This document shows positions 1 to 8,512 of a stretch of DNA of 64,000 nt, in pieces; the first letter of the stretch is position 1, and each line of letters starts with the position of its first letter. The notes beneath the pieces were generated by a model, which made no database searches, was not told where the DNA came from, and saw only the letters and a list, made by a program, of their open reading frames with translations. The translations under genes were made by a program, and so were the position numbers. Where the stretch lies: the NCBI GenBank assembly GCA_963728895.1, contig CAVSLM010000012.1:1-64000 (forward strand), in the 5' to 3' direction. This DNA comes from CAVSLM01 sp963728895. Lineage in GTDB: Bacteria > Pseudomonadota > Gammaproteobacteria > JBBQDK01.

Positions 1-104
1 GTGTGGTTGCTGATCTCCAACGTCTGGAACGCTGCAATGGTCACATCGCTGATGGCTTCGATATCGTCGTTCGTCTCGTTCCTGATGCGGATGCGTGAAC
101 TCAT
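1..104 (-). CDS. GNAT-family N-acetyltransferase, N-terminal part only
   Basis: The last 104 bases read on the minus strand begin with ATG at 104 and run off the window edge, giving about 34 residues. The start MSSRIRIRNETNDDIEAIS followed by an AAFQ-type segment is the usual beginning of small GNAT acetyltransferases that acetylate amines using acetyl-CoA. A purine-rich GAAG lies a few bases upstream as a weak ribosome site. The acetyl-CoA loop lies beyond the window, so the substrate cannot be guessed. Confidence 0.6.
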   Translation of the reverse strand, partial: MSSRIRIRNETNDDIEAISDVTIAAFQTLEISNH

Positions 105-154
105 GATTTCGGTCTTCAAACGCCCCAGCTCAGGAACAGGTTGTTGGGCGTCGT

Positions 155-655
155 TCACGTACAGATCGCATCCGCGAGGGCGCGAAGGAGCTTCGCGCCG
201 TCTCTGCGCCATGCACTCCCGTGCATGCACGCGAGCGTGGTCGGGTCAGTTGCAGCCAGCCTCTCCAGCATCTGGCGCGCATTCTTGGTGTGAGAGAAAT
301 AGTCCATTTGGTGACGGAACGCTTCGCTTGGCCCGAGGATGTCAGATTCGGTAATGGCCGGGTTGTCGGAACCACCCTGCGTGAACGGATCGCCGCACAG
401 AAGCGGACGGGTTCGTCCCTCCATGATGAAGCCGCATTCCCACGCGTGCGGCAGGTGCGGTGCGTCAAACCAGCGCATCGCGTGCTTGCCGAGCGAGACT
501 GACTCACCGTCCGCGAGCGCGCGAGGCGGTCGGTCCGCGAGGTCGTTGCTCGCCACCATCGCCGCAACGGTTCCGCACAGCGGCGCAGCCTGCGGCGCAA
601 CAGCAAGCCATTCGTTGAGCGCCCCGCACTCGTCGGCCTCGACGTGGAAATCGGG
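155..655 (-). pseudogene. Metallo-beta-lactamase-fold (ODP-like) protein, N-terminally truncated
   Basis: The reading frame encodes the C-terminal ~165 residues of a metallo-beta-lactamase-fold protein related to oxygen-binding di-iron proteins. Visible are FHVEADECGALNEWL, then LCGDPFTQGG and a late ACMHGSAW segment that fits the last metal-ligand histidine. The first half, with the HxHxDH metal motif, is missing. At about position 655 the frame changes into unrelated sequence containing a GGGGACAGTTTACT repeat. The frame stays open upstream to 727, but those residues do not belong to the family. The most likely cause is insertion of the neighbouring element. It is not expected to be functional. 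Confidence 0.65.
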
Positions 656-695
656 GGACAGTTTACTTTTCTCGAGAGTCCCGAGTTTTCGGCTG

Positions 696-1079
696 TTATT
701 TAGCCATGTGCTGACGCTCGAGCTCATCGAGCCACTCCTCGGTGAGGCGGTCGAGCTCGTCTAGCTGCGCCTGGGAATAGTCCTCCGGCGCGTGGTTTCC
801 GACCCAGGAGATCAGGAAGCTCGCGATGCGCTCGCGAGGGAAGTCCGGATTTTGCTTCTGTATCCGTTCGATGGACTGATCGAAGCTCAGGCGTTGTCCC
901 TCGGGCCAGAGAAACAAGCGTCGTCCGGCATCGAGCTGCACGTCGTCGATGATCTCCCAGAGGGCGTCGCCGACTTCTATGGAGCGCTGGCCCTCGGGCG
1001 AGCCCATCCACTCGAGTAGCCCCTCGACGAAGGGGTTATCCTCAAAGGGGTGTTTCTCGCGCCGTTTGCCCACAACCAC
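696..1079 (-). CDS. Hypothetical protein, 127 aa
   Basis: A 127-residue soluble, acidic protein with GTG as the annotated start and no strong ribosome site. It has no signal peptide or membrane segment. The visible composition is Trp- and Glu-rich in short amphipathic helices (WMGSPEGQRS, LDELDRLTEEWLDELERQ). I do not recognise a family. It sits inside the region bounded by the inverted GGGGACAG ends, divergent from the methylase, and so is probably cargo of that element. Confidence 0.5.
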   Translation of the reverse strand: MVVGKRREKHPFEDNPFVEGLLEWMGSPEGQRSIEVGDALWEIIDDVQLDAGRRLFLWPEGQRLSFDQSIERIQKQNPDFPRERIASFLISWVGNHAPEDYSQAQLDELDRLTEEWLDELERQHMAK

Positions 1080-1214
1080 AGCTTAGCACTGCGCAACGTT
1101 TCAATCATCAGGAGCGGGCGCGCAAGGCGCTGCGCTGCCAAGTCGTCGAAGGCGTTTGACAACATAGGTAGATGAGTTTAGGCTGCCGGTCGCAACAGAC
1201 ATGGACCGGCAGCG

Positions 1215-1907
1215 ATGGGCAGCTACTTCGGCTCGAAGGCGACCTCGGGCTTGTGCCAGGCGATTATCGCTCTGATGCCCCCACACGACACTTACATCGA
1301 GAGTCACCTCGGGGGCGGGGCGATCATGAAGCGCAAGCCGCCGGCGCTGCGCAACATCGGCATCGACCTCAATCGGCGCGCGCTCACGAAGTTCCACTGC
1401 CCCTATCCGGTGGAGTTGGTGCACGGCTGCGCGCACCGGTTGTTGGCCGAGTATGCGTATCGGGGTCGGGAGCTGATCTACTGCGACCCGCCGTATCTGA
1501 AGCACACCCGCAGCTCCGCGCGTCGGTACCGCTTCGACTACGAGGAGCAGGACCACGTGGCATTGCTCGAGCTGCTCAAGCGCCTCCCCTGTCAGGTGAT
1601 CCTCTCCGGCTACCCCTCGGCGCTTTACGAGGAACGGCTTGCGGGCTGGCGCAGCCTCGAGCTTCAGGTGATGAACCAGGCGGGCGTCGTCACAGAGAAG
1701 CTGTGGTTCAACTTCAGCGCCGATCGCCTGCATTGGGCGCGCTATGCGGGCAAGAACTTCACTGACAGGCAATGCATCAAGCGCAAGGCGGCGCGCTGGG
1801 CCCGCCGCTATGAGGCCATGCCGCCCGCCGAGCGACTCGCGGTGCTCGCCGCCATGATGGCCGTGGAAGTCCACGAGCCTGCTGAGCCCGACGCCCCTCC
1901 TCGATGA
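1215..1907 (+). CDS. D12-class (Dam-like) DNA N6-adenine methyltransferase
   Basis: This is a 230-residue protein of the class D12 / MethyltransfD12 family, which transfers a methyl group from S-adenosylmethionine to adenine N6 in DNA. The SAM-binding motif I appears as ESHLGGGA near residue 30, and the catalytic motif IV as YCDPPYL near residue 92. A substrate-binding FGSKATSGL segment near the N-terminus matches the family's GGK region. It is slightly shorter than E. coli Dam. No restriction enzyme is adjacent, so it is an orphan methylase, probably cargo of the surrounding element. It is followed with a small overlap by the open frame that contains the transposase. The recognition site cannot be read from sequence. 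Confidence 0.85.
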   Translation: MGSYFGSKATSGLCQAIIALMPPHDTYIESHLGGGAIMKRKPPALRNIGIDLNRRALTKFHCPYPVELVHGCAHRLLAEYAYRGRELIYCDPPYLKHTRSSARRYRFDYEEQDHVALLELLKRLPCQVILSGYPSALYEERLAGWRSLELQVMNQAGVVTEKLWFNFSADRLHWARYAGKNFTDRQCIKRKAARWARRYEAMPPAERLAVLAAMMAVEVHEPAEPDAPPR

Positions 1908-2035
1908 GCAGGACCCCACGCGCGCGGCTCGCCGGTGTCAGCTCCGCCGCCGCCCCTACCGGATTCGATGCGCCCACTGCAGCGGTTGTGCGCCCGATTC
2001 CACACCACGATCAACCACTCACCGGAGGTGAACCG

Positions 2036-3436
2036 ATGCCGCTATGGGGGCACTGGTGGAATGCGATTGTCTTGCTGCGACCGGCGTTTTCTCGCCAGCA
2101 GACGCTGCTGTGGTTCGCCACCGCCGTCGCCGGCTTCACCGTGCGCACGGAGCTGCTCGGCGTGACCAGCATCGTGCGCGCGCTCGCGCTCAAGTCCCAC
2201 TTCTACGATAACCTCCTCGACCTCTTCCACAGCAGCGCCGTCAAGCTCGATCGGCTCACGGCGTTGTGGACGCAGGCCGCCCTGCGGCTGTTCCCCGCGT
2301 CGCTCCTCGTCAATGGTCGCCGCGTCCTCGTCGGCGACGGGCTGAAGGTCCCCAAGCGCGGCAAGAAAATGCCCGCCGTGAAGCGGCTGCATCAGCAGTC
2401 CGACTCCAACACCAAACCCGAATACATCATGGGGCACTCCCTTCAGGCCGTGAGCCTGCTGGTTCAGGCCGCCCAAAGCGTCTTCGCCGTCCCGCTCGCC
2501 GTACGCATCCACGAAGGCCTCCTCTGGTCCAATCGCGATCGGCGCACCTTGCTCGACAAGATGCTCATGCTGCTTGGGACCGTGGCGATCACACAGCCGT
2601 ACTACTTCATCGCCGATGCCTACTACGCCGCCGGTAAGATCGTCCGCGGCTTGCTCGCGCAGAGCAACCACTTGATCACCCGTGTGCGATCCAACGCCGT
2701 CGCCTTCATGCCCTATCGTCACCACGGACCGAACAAGCGCGGCCGACCCCGAATCTACGGCCGCAAGGTCAAGCTCAAATCACTGCTGAACGACTCCCAC
2801 GCCTTCGAATCGGTACCAAGCCCCGTCTACGGCGAGCGCAACGTCACGATTCAGTATCGGGTCTGCGATCTGCTGTGGCGGCCGGCCGGCCAGCTCGTGC
2901 GCTTCGTCGCCGTCCGCCATCCCTCCCGAGGCGCCTGCCTGCTGATGTGCACCGATCTGTCCTTGAGCGGCATCGAAATCATCCGTCTGTATGGGCTGCG
3001 CTTCAAAATCGAGCTCAGCTTCAAGCAGGCCGTGCGACTGATCGGTTCCTTCGCCTACCACTTCTGGATGAAAGACATGAAACCGCTCAAGCGCCGCAAT
3101 GGTAACCAACACCTGCACCGCGAGTCGCTGAAATATCGTGAAGACGTCAAGCGCAAGATCCACGCCTATCACGTCTTCATGCAGGCCGGCGTCGTCGCCC
3201 AGGGATTGCTTCAGTATCTGGCGGTGGTCTTCCCCGAGCTCGTCTGGAACAGCTTCGGCTCGTGGCTGCGAACCATCCGACCCGGCATACCGCCGTCAGA
3301 GCTCGTCGTCGCCAATGCGCTACGCAACACGCTGCCGGAATTTCTCTTGAATTCCGCCGCAACCAATTCCTTGGCAAAATTCATCACCGAGCGACAAGAT
3401 CCCGATAGAATGCAGATGTTCCGCCTCGCAGCGTAG
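2036..3436 (+). CDS. DDE transposase, IS4-like
   Basis: A 466-residue transposase. The frame is open from 1904, but ATG at 2036 has a GGAGGTG ribosome site six bases upstream (2024-2030), so this start is chosen. The DDE triad is visible: D101 in VGDGLKVPKRG, D194 in FIADAYY, and E326 in KIELSFK, with an insertion domain between the second and third acidic residues as in IS4-like enzymes. The frame is full length, so it could be active. It is the last gene before the right inverted end. The exact IS family needs a database search; IS4-like is the best fit by motif spacing. Confidence 0.8.
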   Translation: MPLWGHWWNAIVLLRPAFSRQQTLLWFATAVAGFTVRTELLGVTSIVRALALKSHFYDNLLDLFHSSAVKLDRLTALWTQAALRLFPASLLVNGRRVLVGDGLKVPKRGKKMPAVKRLHQQSDSNTKPEYIMGHSLQAVSLLVQAAQSVFAVPLAVRIHEGLLWSNRDRRTLLDKMLMLLGTVAITQPYYFIADAYYAAGKIVRGLLAQSNHLITRVRSNAVAFMPYRHHGPNKRGRPRIYGRKVKLKSLLNDSHAFESVPSPVYGERNVTIQYRVCDLLWRPAGQLVRFVAVRHPSRGACLLMCTDLSLSGIEIIRLYGLRFKIELSFKQAVRLIGSFAYHFWMKDMKPLKRRNGNQHLHRESLKYREDVKRKIHAYHVFMQAGVVAQGLLQYLAVVFPELVWNSFGSWLRTIRPGIPPSELVVANALRNTLPEFLLNSAATNSLAKFITERQDPDRMQMFRLAA

Positions 3437-3554
3437 GGAGAAGGCGGTACTCACGAGTACTTTTTACTCAATCCATGAATAGTCCCGCGCTCCCCACGGT
3501 CAGTAGGCCGTCCCGTCAGCTGAATCCCCAACAATTGAGTAAACTGTCCCCGAA

Positions 3555-4127
3555 TTACCGCTGTCCCCGAATTACCGGTCGGTACTGGCGCCAGTAGCCG
3601 CGCAGCTCCTTGAGCAACGTCGCCGACAACGGCACCAGACGATCCTTCGCCCCTTTGCCCTGCTCGATGCGCAGCAACCGACGCTCCCCGTCGATGTCGC
3701 GCACCTTCACGTTCAACAGCTCGCTCAAGCGCAGTCCACAGCCATAGCAGAGCGTGAGCATCATGCGATACTTGGGGTTGGTGCAGGCGCCCACGATCCG
3801 CGCCACCTCCGTACGCGTGAGCAGCTCCGCAATGCGCTGTGCCTTCTTCGGCATCGGGATGGCAACGTCGAATGCCGGCCACTTCAGCACCTGCAGATAC
3901 AGAAACCGAATGCCATACAGAGACACCCGGCAGCTGGCCTCGCAGAGCTGTCGCTCGGTGGCCAGGTAGACGAAATAGCGCTCGATGTCCTCGATGCCAA
4001 GCTGCTCGGGAGAGCGGTGATGGAAACGCGCCAGATCGCCCACCGCCGCCAGATAGCGCTCGTGCGTGCGCTGCGAAAAACCACGCACCTGCATGGCTTC
4101 GATCATCTTTGTGCGTAACGGGGTCAT
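3555..4127 (-). pseudogene. Tyrosine recombinase of an IS91-like unit, C-terminally truncated (copy 1)
   Basis: A site-specific tyrosine recombinase that begins at MTPLRTKMIEAMQVRGFSQ and reads through the core-binding SAM-like domain into the start of the catalytic domain. The first catalytic arginine is in CGLRLSELLNVKVRD and the lysine hairpin in GKGAKDRLVPL. After YRPV near 3578 the sequence switches to the end repeat of the neighbouring element, so the HxxR, H/W and nucleophilic Tyr are lost. It is ~97% like the copy at 6466-7320 by eye. It reads away from the integron core site at 4250-4256. Confidence 0.8.
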
Positions 4128-4256
4128 CGTTCATCTCCTCTGGGTAAGGCCCGCACGGGCCACGCACCAGAGTGTGAACAATGCCTACCGAAGGGGATGT
4201 TGCTGCCGCGCGCTACCGAAGCCTACCAAAGCCCCGCGGAGCGGTTTCGTTCAACG
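3576..4256. repeat. 681-bp direct repeat, copy 1 (pairs with 6768-7448)
   Basis: The two copies share the recombinase 5' half, its leader and the terminal GCGGAGCGGTTT[C/A]GTTCAAC. They differ by scattered substitutions and single-base indels. Both end at a GTTCAAC heptamer, after which the sequences diverge. One copy abuts an attC core and the other the attI-side core. Confidence 0.85.
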
Positions 4257-4335
4257 TGTTGTTGTGCCGCGCCGCTACCGCAGCCTCAGGAAACGGCGCG
4301 CTGTCGCCGGCGTCGGCACGAACAAAGAGTTAAGT
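4250..4335 (-). other. Integron attC site (recombination site of the 215-aa cassette)
   Basis: Read on the minus strand the site starts with ACTTAAC (RYYYAAC consensus, 4335-4329) and ends with GTTGAAC (GTTRRRY consensus, 4256-4250). The intervening ~72 bases form an imperfect palindrome: a GTTCGTGCCGACGCC arm faces GGCGCGGCACAACAAC, with unpaired extrahelical bases, as is usual for attC. The stop codon of the cassette ORF (4330-4332) lies in the first core box, which is typical of gene cassettes. The assignment rests on consensus and symmetry read by eye. Confidence 0.75.
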
Positions 4336-4977
4336 TTCATATACTTTCGGCGGCATGTGTTTGAGTATCACTCGCCAGTCTGCGAGCGATAATGTGAGAT
4401 TGGTTAGGAACGGAACTAGTTCTCTCACTGCTTCGTAGAATTGACCGGAAAGCTCTAACATCTTAAGTAGGTCCACCTTTTCAATTATCTCAAGCTGTTT
4501 TCCAGCGTCTTTGTCGCGATGTGCGCCGACAAAGTTTCTGAGTTCATTCAATAGATCTCGATGCTCGTTCTTGAACTTGTTTACAAGCTTCATTATTCCA
4601 TTGAAGGTCTCCCAGTCTGCTTCCGTAAGTTGCAGGGTTTTAAGGCTAACCCGGAACTCCTTTCCAAGAAGTTCGGGAAGGTCATGCGCTGCCTCGTAAA
4701 GAATGACTGCGAGTTGCCTTGCCACGAAGTTCTTTTTCCACGCCCTTATCGCAAACAGCGCGTCGTTCTTTAGAATTGCGATGTCATATTCGAATACCAA
4801 CACATAAAGCCCAGCGTTATAAACACGCTGGAAATGCGGCATGTCGTTTTTCTTAGCTCGGTCGTATCCACTCCGCACGGACCTTATTGCGCCCTCAAGT
4901 ACGGCAATACGCTTCTTCTCTCGGATAAGGTGAAAAATCCGATTCCAAGCGATTATCAGTGGTGCGAATGGGTTCAT
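4330..4977 (-). CDS. Unknown integron gene-cassette protein, 215 aa
   Basis: A 215-residue, mostly helical, lysine-rich protein without signal peptide or catalytic motif that I recognise. Its N-terminal segment (PLIIAWNRIFHLI) could be a short membrane-contacting helix. The rest is a run of amphipathic helices with YNAGLYVLVFEYDIAIL in the middle. Base composition is visibly poorer in G+C than the neighbours, and codon use differs, which fits recent acquisition. The ATG starts 13 bases inside the cassette after the GTTAGGT core, and the stop overlaps the attC core box, so gene and recombination site form a classical promoterless cassette reading away from the integrase gene. Function unknown. 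Confidence 0.7.
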   Translation of the reverse strand: MNPFAPLIIAWNRIFHLIREKKRIAVLEGAIRSVRSGYDRAKKNDMPHFQRVYNAGLYVLVFEYDIAILKNDALFAIRAWKKNFVARQLAVILYEAAHDLPELLGKEFRVSLKTLQLTEADWETFNGIMKLVNKFKNEHRDLLNELRNFVGAHRDKDAGKQLEIIEKVDLLKMLELSGQFYEAVRELVPFLTNLTLSLADWRVILKHMPPKVYET

Positions 4978-4989
4978 GAATTCGGTGAA

Positions 4990-5053
4990 ACCTAACAGCT
5001 AAGCATTTGTCCGTTGTGCGCAGTCCAGCATGACGGACAAATGTCTGTTGGAC
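4990..5053 (-). other. Integron attC site (upstream of the 215-aa cassette)
   Basis: On the minus strand GTCCAAC (5053-5047, RYYYAAC) and GTTAGGT (4996-4990, GTTRRRY) bracket a 64-base site. The arms ACATTTGTCCG and CGGACAAATGC are nearly perfect inverted repeats around a ~20-base loop, matching the compact attC type. It marks the end of the cassette nearer the integrase, whose gene has been replaced by the IS91-like unit. Confidence 0.8.
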
Positions 5054-5322
5054 TAAGCCGCTCCACTGCGGAGGTTTGGTCCACGCGCGAGCCCTCTTCT
5101 ATTTAGAGGGGATTGTATTGCGGCGGGACGAGGTTGTCGAAGCCGCGGCGCCCGGTGGGTGCGGTCGTGAGCGGCGCGGCGCGCGTCGTCGCGGTGCGAT
5201 TGCGCGGTTCCGGCGGATGCTTTGACAAGGTCACTGGGCCGTTTTGCACGTTCGGCACGAGCGCGATTCCAGGCCGTCCGGCGACCTGACGGAAGTGAAC
5301 TGATGAGCGGCTTGGTGCTGCG

Positions 5323-6473
5323 CTACGTTTTGCGTGCTCCGCCTCCGTCGTCACGTTTCGGGTCCAGAGCGGCGATCACCCGCAGGCGCCCGGGATGGCA
5401 CTTGGGGCACGGATAGCCCTCAAAGCATGCGTGCTCCTGCTCCGCTTCGGTGGGCTCGGTACTCGGCGCTGCGGCGTCGATGTGGGCGCGGATCTGCGCG
5501 ATCCGCTCGGCGCGGCAGCGATTGGCGAGAAAGCCGAAGTGCCGGATGCGCATGAGGCCCTTAGGGTAGCACATGGAGCAGGAAGCGGCGGATGAGCTCC
5601 TCGCCCGAGAGCGCGAGCACCTTGTTGCGATTGCCGTCGCGGTAGTCCTGGTAGGCGAGCCGCACCCGGCCCTCGTCCACGGCGAGCAGGCGCGCATCGG
5701 TGAGGGCGATGCGGTGACTGTAGCGACCCAGATACGCCACCACCGTCTCGGTGTGGGTGAGACAGGGCTTGGAGTAGACCACCCAGTCGTGGGCCTCCAG
5801 CGCATCGAGCACCGCCTCGATGTGGCGCGGATCGCGCACGCGCTCCAGCCCACCCGCCTCGAGCTTGCTGCGCAGGCGGCTGACGAAGCCGCCCCGGAAG
5901 CGGCGCGCCAGCGCCCGCACCGGAAAAAGATAGGTGCTCTTCGCGCGATGCCATTGCCCCTGCGCGCTTAAGGCGCCGCCCGGGAGCAGGCAGTGCAGGT
6001 GCACGTGGCGGCTGAGTGTCTGTCCCCAGGTGTGCAGCACCGCGGTCATGCCCAGCGTGCCTGCGAGGCGTTTGGGATCGGCGCCGAAGGCCGACAGCGT
6101 CGCCCATACGGTCTCGAACAACAGACGCATAGAGCTCGCGCGGATGCAGTTCCATCCACGGGTCCAGAACATGGGGGAGCGTGAAGACCAGGTGGTGATA
6201 GGTCACCGGCAACACCGCGCCGAGCTGGCGCTCGCACCACTGCGCCGAGGCGCGGCGCTGGCAGCGCGGGCAATGACGGTCACGGCAGGCATGATAGCGC
6301 GGCGCCGTGTGCTGGCAGTGATCACACTCGAGCTGCAGTCCGCCAAGCGCTTCAGTGCGACAATCGAGGATGTGGCGGCACACCTGCCACTGATGGGGAC
6401 TGAGCCGCCGGGCTGCCGCGTAGCGCTCCAGACATTGGCCCATGACCGCTTGCAGGGAGAGCGCTTCAGCCAT
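5323..6473 (-). pseudogene. IS91-family rolling-circle transposase, frameshifted
   Basis: The start ATG at 6473 overlaps the end of the recombinase gene by 8 bases. The N-terminal zinc-binding module is clear (LECDHCQHTAPRYHACRDRHCPRCQ, residues ~45-70, as C-x2-C and C-x2-C pairs), followed by YHHLVFTLPH. The frame shifts near 6170, where the central Y2 domain continues (HVHLHCLLPGG, YLGRYSHRIALT), and again near 5580 into the C-terminal tail (RIRHFGFLANRC), ending at 5323. All three pieces are collinear, so the gene is full length but carries two frameshifts. Either real decay or consensus errors would explain this. Confidence 0.75.
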
Positions 6474-7320
6474 GCTCCACCCCCAGGGCGCCAATCAGGT
6501 CGGCACCGGCGCCGCCCTCCTGGTAGTTCGGTACCCAGTGCACATAGCGCAAGGTGGAATGGATGTCCTGATGTCCGAGCAGGCGCTGCAGGCGGTGGAT
6601 CGGCAACCCGGCTTCCAACTGGTGGGGGCAGCGTGGGCATGGCGCAGCGCGTGGATGCCCCCCACCTTGGTCACACCGGCACGCGCCTTGGCTCGGGTGT
6701 ACACCCGCTGCACGCTGGTCGCATTCAGCGCCGCACCCGGCGTTCGGCCCGCAAACAACCACTCCTGCGGTCGGTACTGGCGCCAGTAGCTGCGCAGCTC
6801 CCTGCAACAGCGTCGCCGACAGCGGCACCAGACGATCCTTCGCTCCCTTGCCCTGTGCGATGCGCAGCAACCGACGCTCCCCGTCGATGTCGCGCACCTT
6901 CACGTTCAACCGCTCGCTCAAGCGCAGCCCACAGCCATAGCAGAGCGTGAGCATCATGCGATACTTGGGGTTGGTGCAGGCGCCCACGATCCGCGCCACC
7001 TCCGTGCGCGTGAGCAGCTCCGCAATGCGCTGTGCCTTCTTCGGCATCGGGATGGCAACGTCGAATGCCGGCCACTTCAGCACCTGCAGATACAGAAACC
7101 GAATGCCATACAGAGACACCCGGCAGCTGGCCCCGCAGAGCTGTCGCTCGGTGGCCAGGTAGACGAAATAGCGCTCGATGTCCTCGATGCCAAGCTGCTC
7201 GGGAGAGCGGTGATGGAAACGCGCCAGATCGCTCACCGCCGCCAGATAGCTCTCGTGCGTGCGCTGCGAAAAACCACGCACCTGCATGGCTTCGATCATC
7301 TTTGTGCGTAACGGGGTCAT
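6466..7320 (-). pseudogene. Tyrosine recombinase of the IS91-like unit, frameshifted (copy 2)
   Basis: The N-terminal two thirds match copy 1. At about 6800 one extra G (CAGGGAGCTG where CAGGAGCTG is expected) shifts the frame. The expected continuation FAGRTPGAALNATSVQRVYT and HALRHAHA is in the other frame (6758-6630). Near 6630 the frame is restored to read HRLQRLLGHQDIHSTLRYVH with the catalytic LLGH and Tyr motifs, ending at 6466. The gene therefore covers the whole family length with two compensating indels. Confidence 0.75.
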
Positions 7321-7448
7321 CGTTCATCTCCTCTGGGTAAGGCCCGCACGGGCCACGCACCAGAGTGTGAACAATGCCTACCGAAGGGGATGTTGCTGCC
7401 GCGCGCTACCGAAGCCTACCAAAGCCCCGCGGAGCGGTTTAGTTCAAC
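6768..7448. repeat. 681-bp direct repeat, copy 2 (pairs with 3576-4256)
   Basis: Same sequence as 3576-4256, including the leader and GTTCAAC end. Recombination between the two direct copies would delete the cassette and the IS91-like transposase between them. Confidence 0.85.
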
Positions 7449-7579
7449 AGTGTATTAGGCCGCTTACGCAGTATTGGGTGATAGCCCGCTGCGGCCTATT
7501 GTGGGAGGTAGCGGTCGCCGGTAGCATGGGTTACGAATCCCTCGGGCAGGATGCCCGTTCAGTAACAAGGAGTGTTGCC
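7442..7579 (-). other. Presumed integron attI region with GTTGAAC core
   Basis: Read on the minus strand, GTTGAAC at 7448-7442 fits the GTTRRRY integron core. It lies 131 bases from the divergent integrase start at 7580, where attI is expected. Cassettes and attC sites follow on the far side. There is no independent proof of integrase binding. Confidence 0.5.
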
Positions 7580-8512
7580 GTGGCCGATCCTTCCCGTACG
7601 CTTTCCGATTCCGTTGGCCGATTTTTCTCCAGATATTCGGGGCTTCTTGTTCAACACGCGATACCCGAAGCGGAGAGGCGCTGGTACGTTCGGCACGTGG
7701 AGCGTTTCATTAAGGCTCAGAATGGCCGTAGGATCAAGACGCTCTCTGCCAGCGATGTGGCGGCCTATCTGGAGGTGATAGGCCGCCAGGAACGCCTGCA
7801 GTCCTGGCAATTCGTCCAGCACGTCGAGGCAATCCGGATTCTCTACCGTCACCTGTTGGCGAGCTCCTGTTTGTCGGTCGGTCGACTGGCAGTACTGGCT
7901 CGATTCCGCAAAGCAGCTCAGAATCCATCATCCACAATCTGGCAAGGCAACTGAGTCCGGATGAGCTGACTCGCATCAAGGAGCGAAGGGGGGAAGGTCC
8001 GCTCCAGGAGGTACGGGCCACGCACCGCGATCTGCTCGTGCGTTTCACCGCGGAGATCCGCCGCCGCGGTTATGCACTCAGCGCAAGGCGACCAAATCCT
8101 TCTGTTGTCCTGAGCCGCGGCTGGGGACGGTGCGCTCTTGCAGCGCTTGAGAGGTACTCTCCGCTCTGCGAGTCCGGTACGTCGCTGCTGGAGGGGCTCA
8201 ACATCCGCGCGCAGGAGACTCGATTCGGTCATTGCCGCATTGATGTGCGCCGGGGAAGAGCCGGGACATGGCTTGCCCTTTCAGTAGCACCGGGACGTCG
8301 GTGGCGCGCCGCCCGCGGCGGATTGTCCGCGTGCGTGGGACGCACCCTACGAGTCTGCGACGCATCTACTGGAGGCCAACTATGACATCCGTACGGTGCA
8401 GGAGTTGTTGGGGCATGCGGACGTCTCCACCACCATGATCTATACCCATGTGCTCGGCCGCCCCGGGGTCGGGGTGTTCAGTCCGCTCGATCAGGGGAAG
8501 GTGGAGGCGTGA
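7580..8512 (+). pseudogene. intI: Integron-type tyrosine recombinase (IntI-like), internally deleted
   Basis: GTG at 7580 follows AAGGAG (7567-7572). The N-terminal extension typical of chromosomal integron integrases is visible (SVGRFFSRYSGLLVQHAIPE, YVRHVERFI, LQSWQFVQHVEAIRILY). It is frameshifted near 7870, continues as LSPDELTRIKERRGEGPLQ and RFTAEIRRRGYAL to about 8085, and is then lost. The C-terminus reappears at 8358 as ATHLLEANYDIRTVQELLGH with the catalytic Tyr in TTMIYTHVLGRPG, ending at 8512. The central catalytic region (Arg, Lys, patch III) is missing and replaced by ~270 bases of other DNA, including a GCGTGGGACGCACCCTAC repeat. The integron therefore has no functional integrase here. 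Confidence 0.85.

Larger units (their letters stand above)
654..3577. mobile_element. Putative element with 14-bp inverted ends carrying a DNA methylase and a transposase
   Basis: GGGGACAGTTTACT at 654-667 and its exact reverse complement at 3538-3551 face each other. The right end carries an additional tandem CTGTCCCCGAATTACC up to 3577. Genes on both flanks are truncated exactly at these points: the metallo-beta-lactamase gene on the left and a tyrosine recombinase on the right. Inside lie a small unknown gene, a D12-class adenine methylase and a DDE transposase. No target-site duplication can be recognised because the two flanks come from different genes, so this may be a recombinant of two insertions rather than one transposition. 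Confidence 0.45.
5092..7441 (-). mobile_element. IS91-like unit: tyrosine recombinase plus Y2-type transposase
   Basis: Two overlapping minus-strand genes, a tyrosine recombinase followed by an IS91-family transposase, lie between GTTGAAC at 7448-7442 and a CCCTCT/AGAGGG hairpin at 5092-5110. A terminal hairpin and a tetranucleotide target of GAAC/GTTC type are known for IS91-family rolling-circle elements. Here the element end directly follows GAAC, the last four bases of the integron core site. Both genes are frameshifted. The left boundary is inferred from the hairpin only. Confidence 0.55.

Noticed and set aside
110..160. A GCCCAAC followed by GGCGTTTGAA on the minus strand between the MBL and GNAT genes, looking like another integron attC.
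   Set aside because: The spacing is only ~35 bp, and GTTTGAA does not fit GTTRRRY; no inverted arms were found.
12..1165. Possible longer gene joining the 62-codon frame at 977-1165 to the 127-aa hypothetical gene by frameshift.
   Set aside because: The two frames overlap without sharing a recognisable domain, so the connection cannot be supported.
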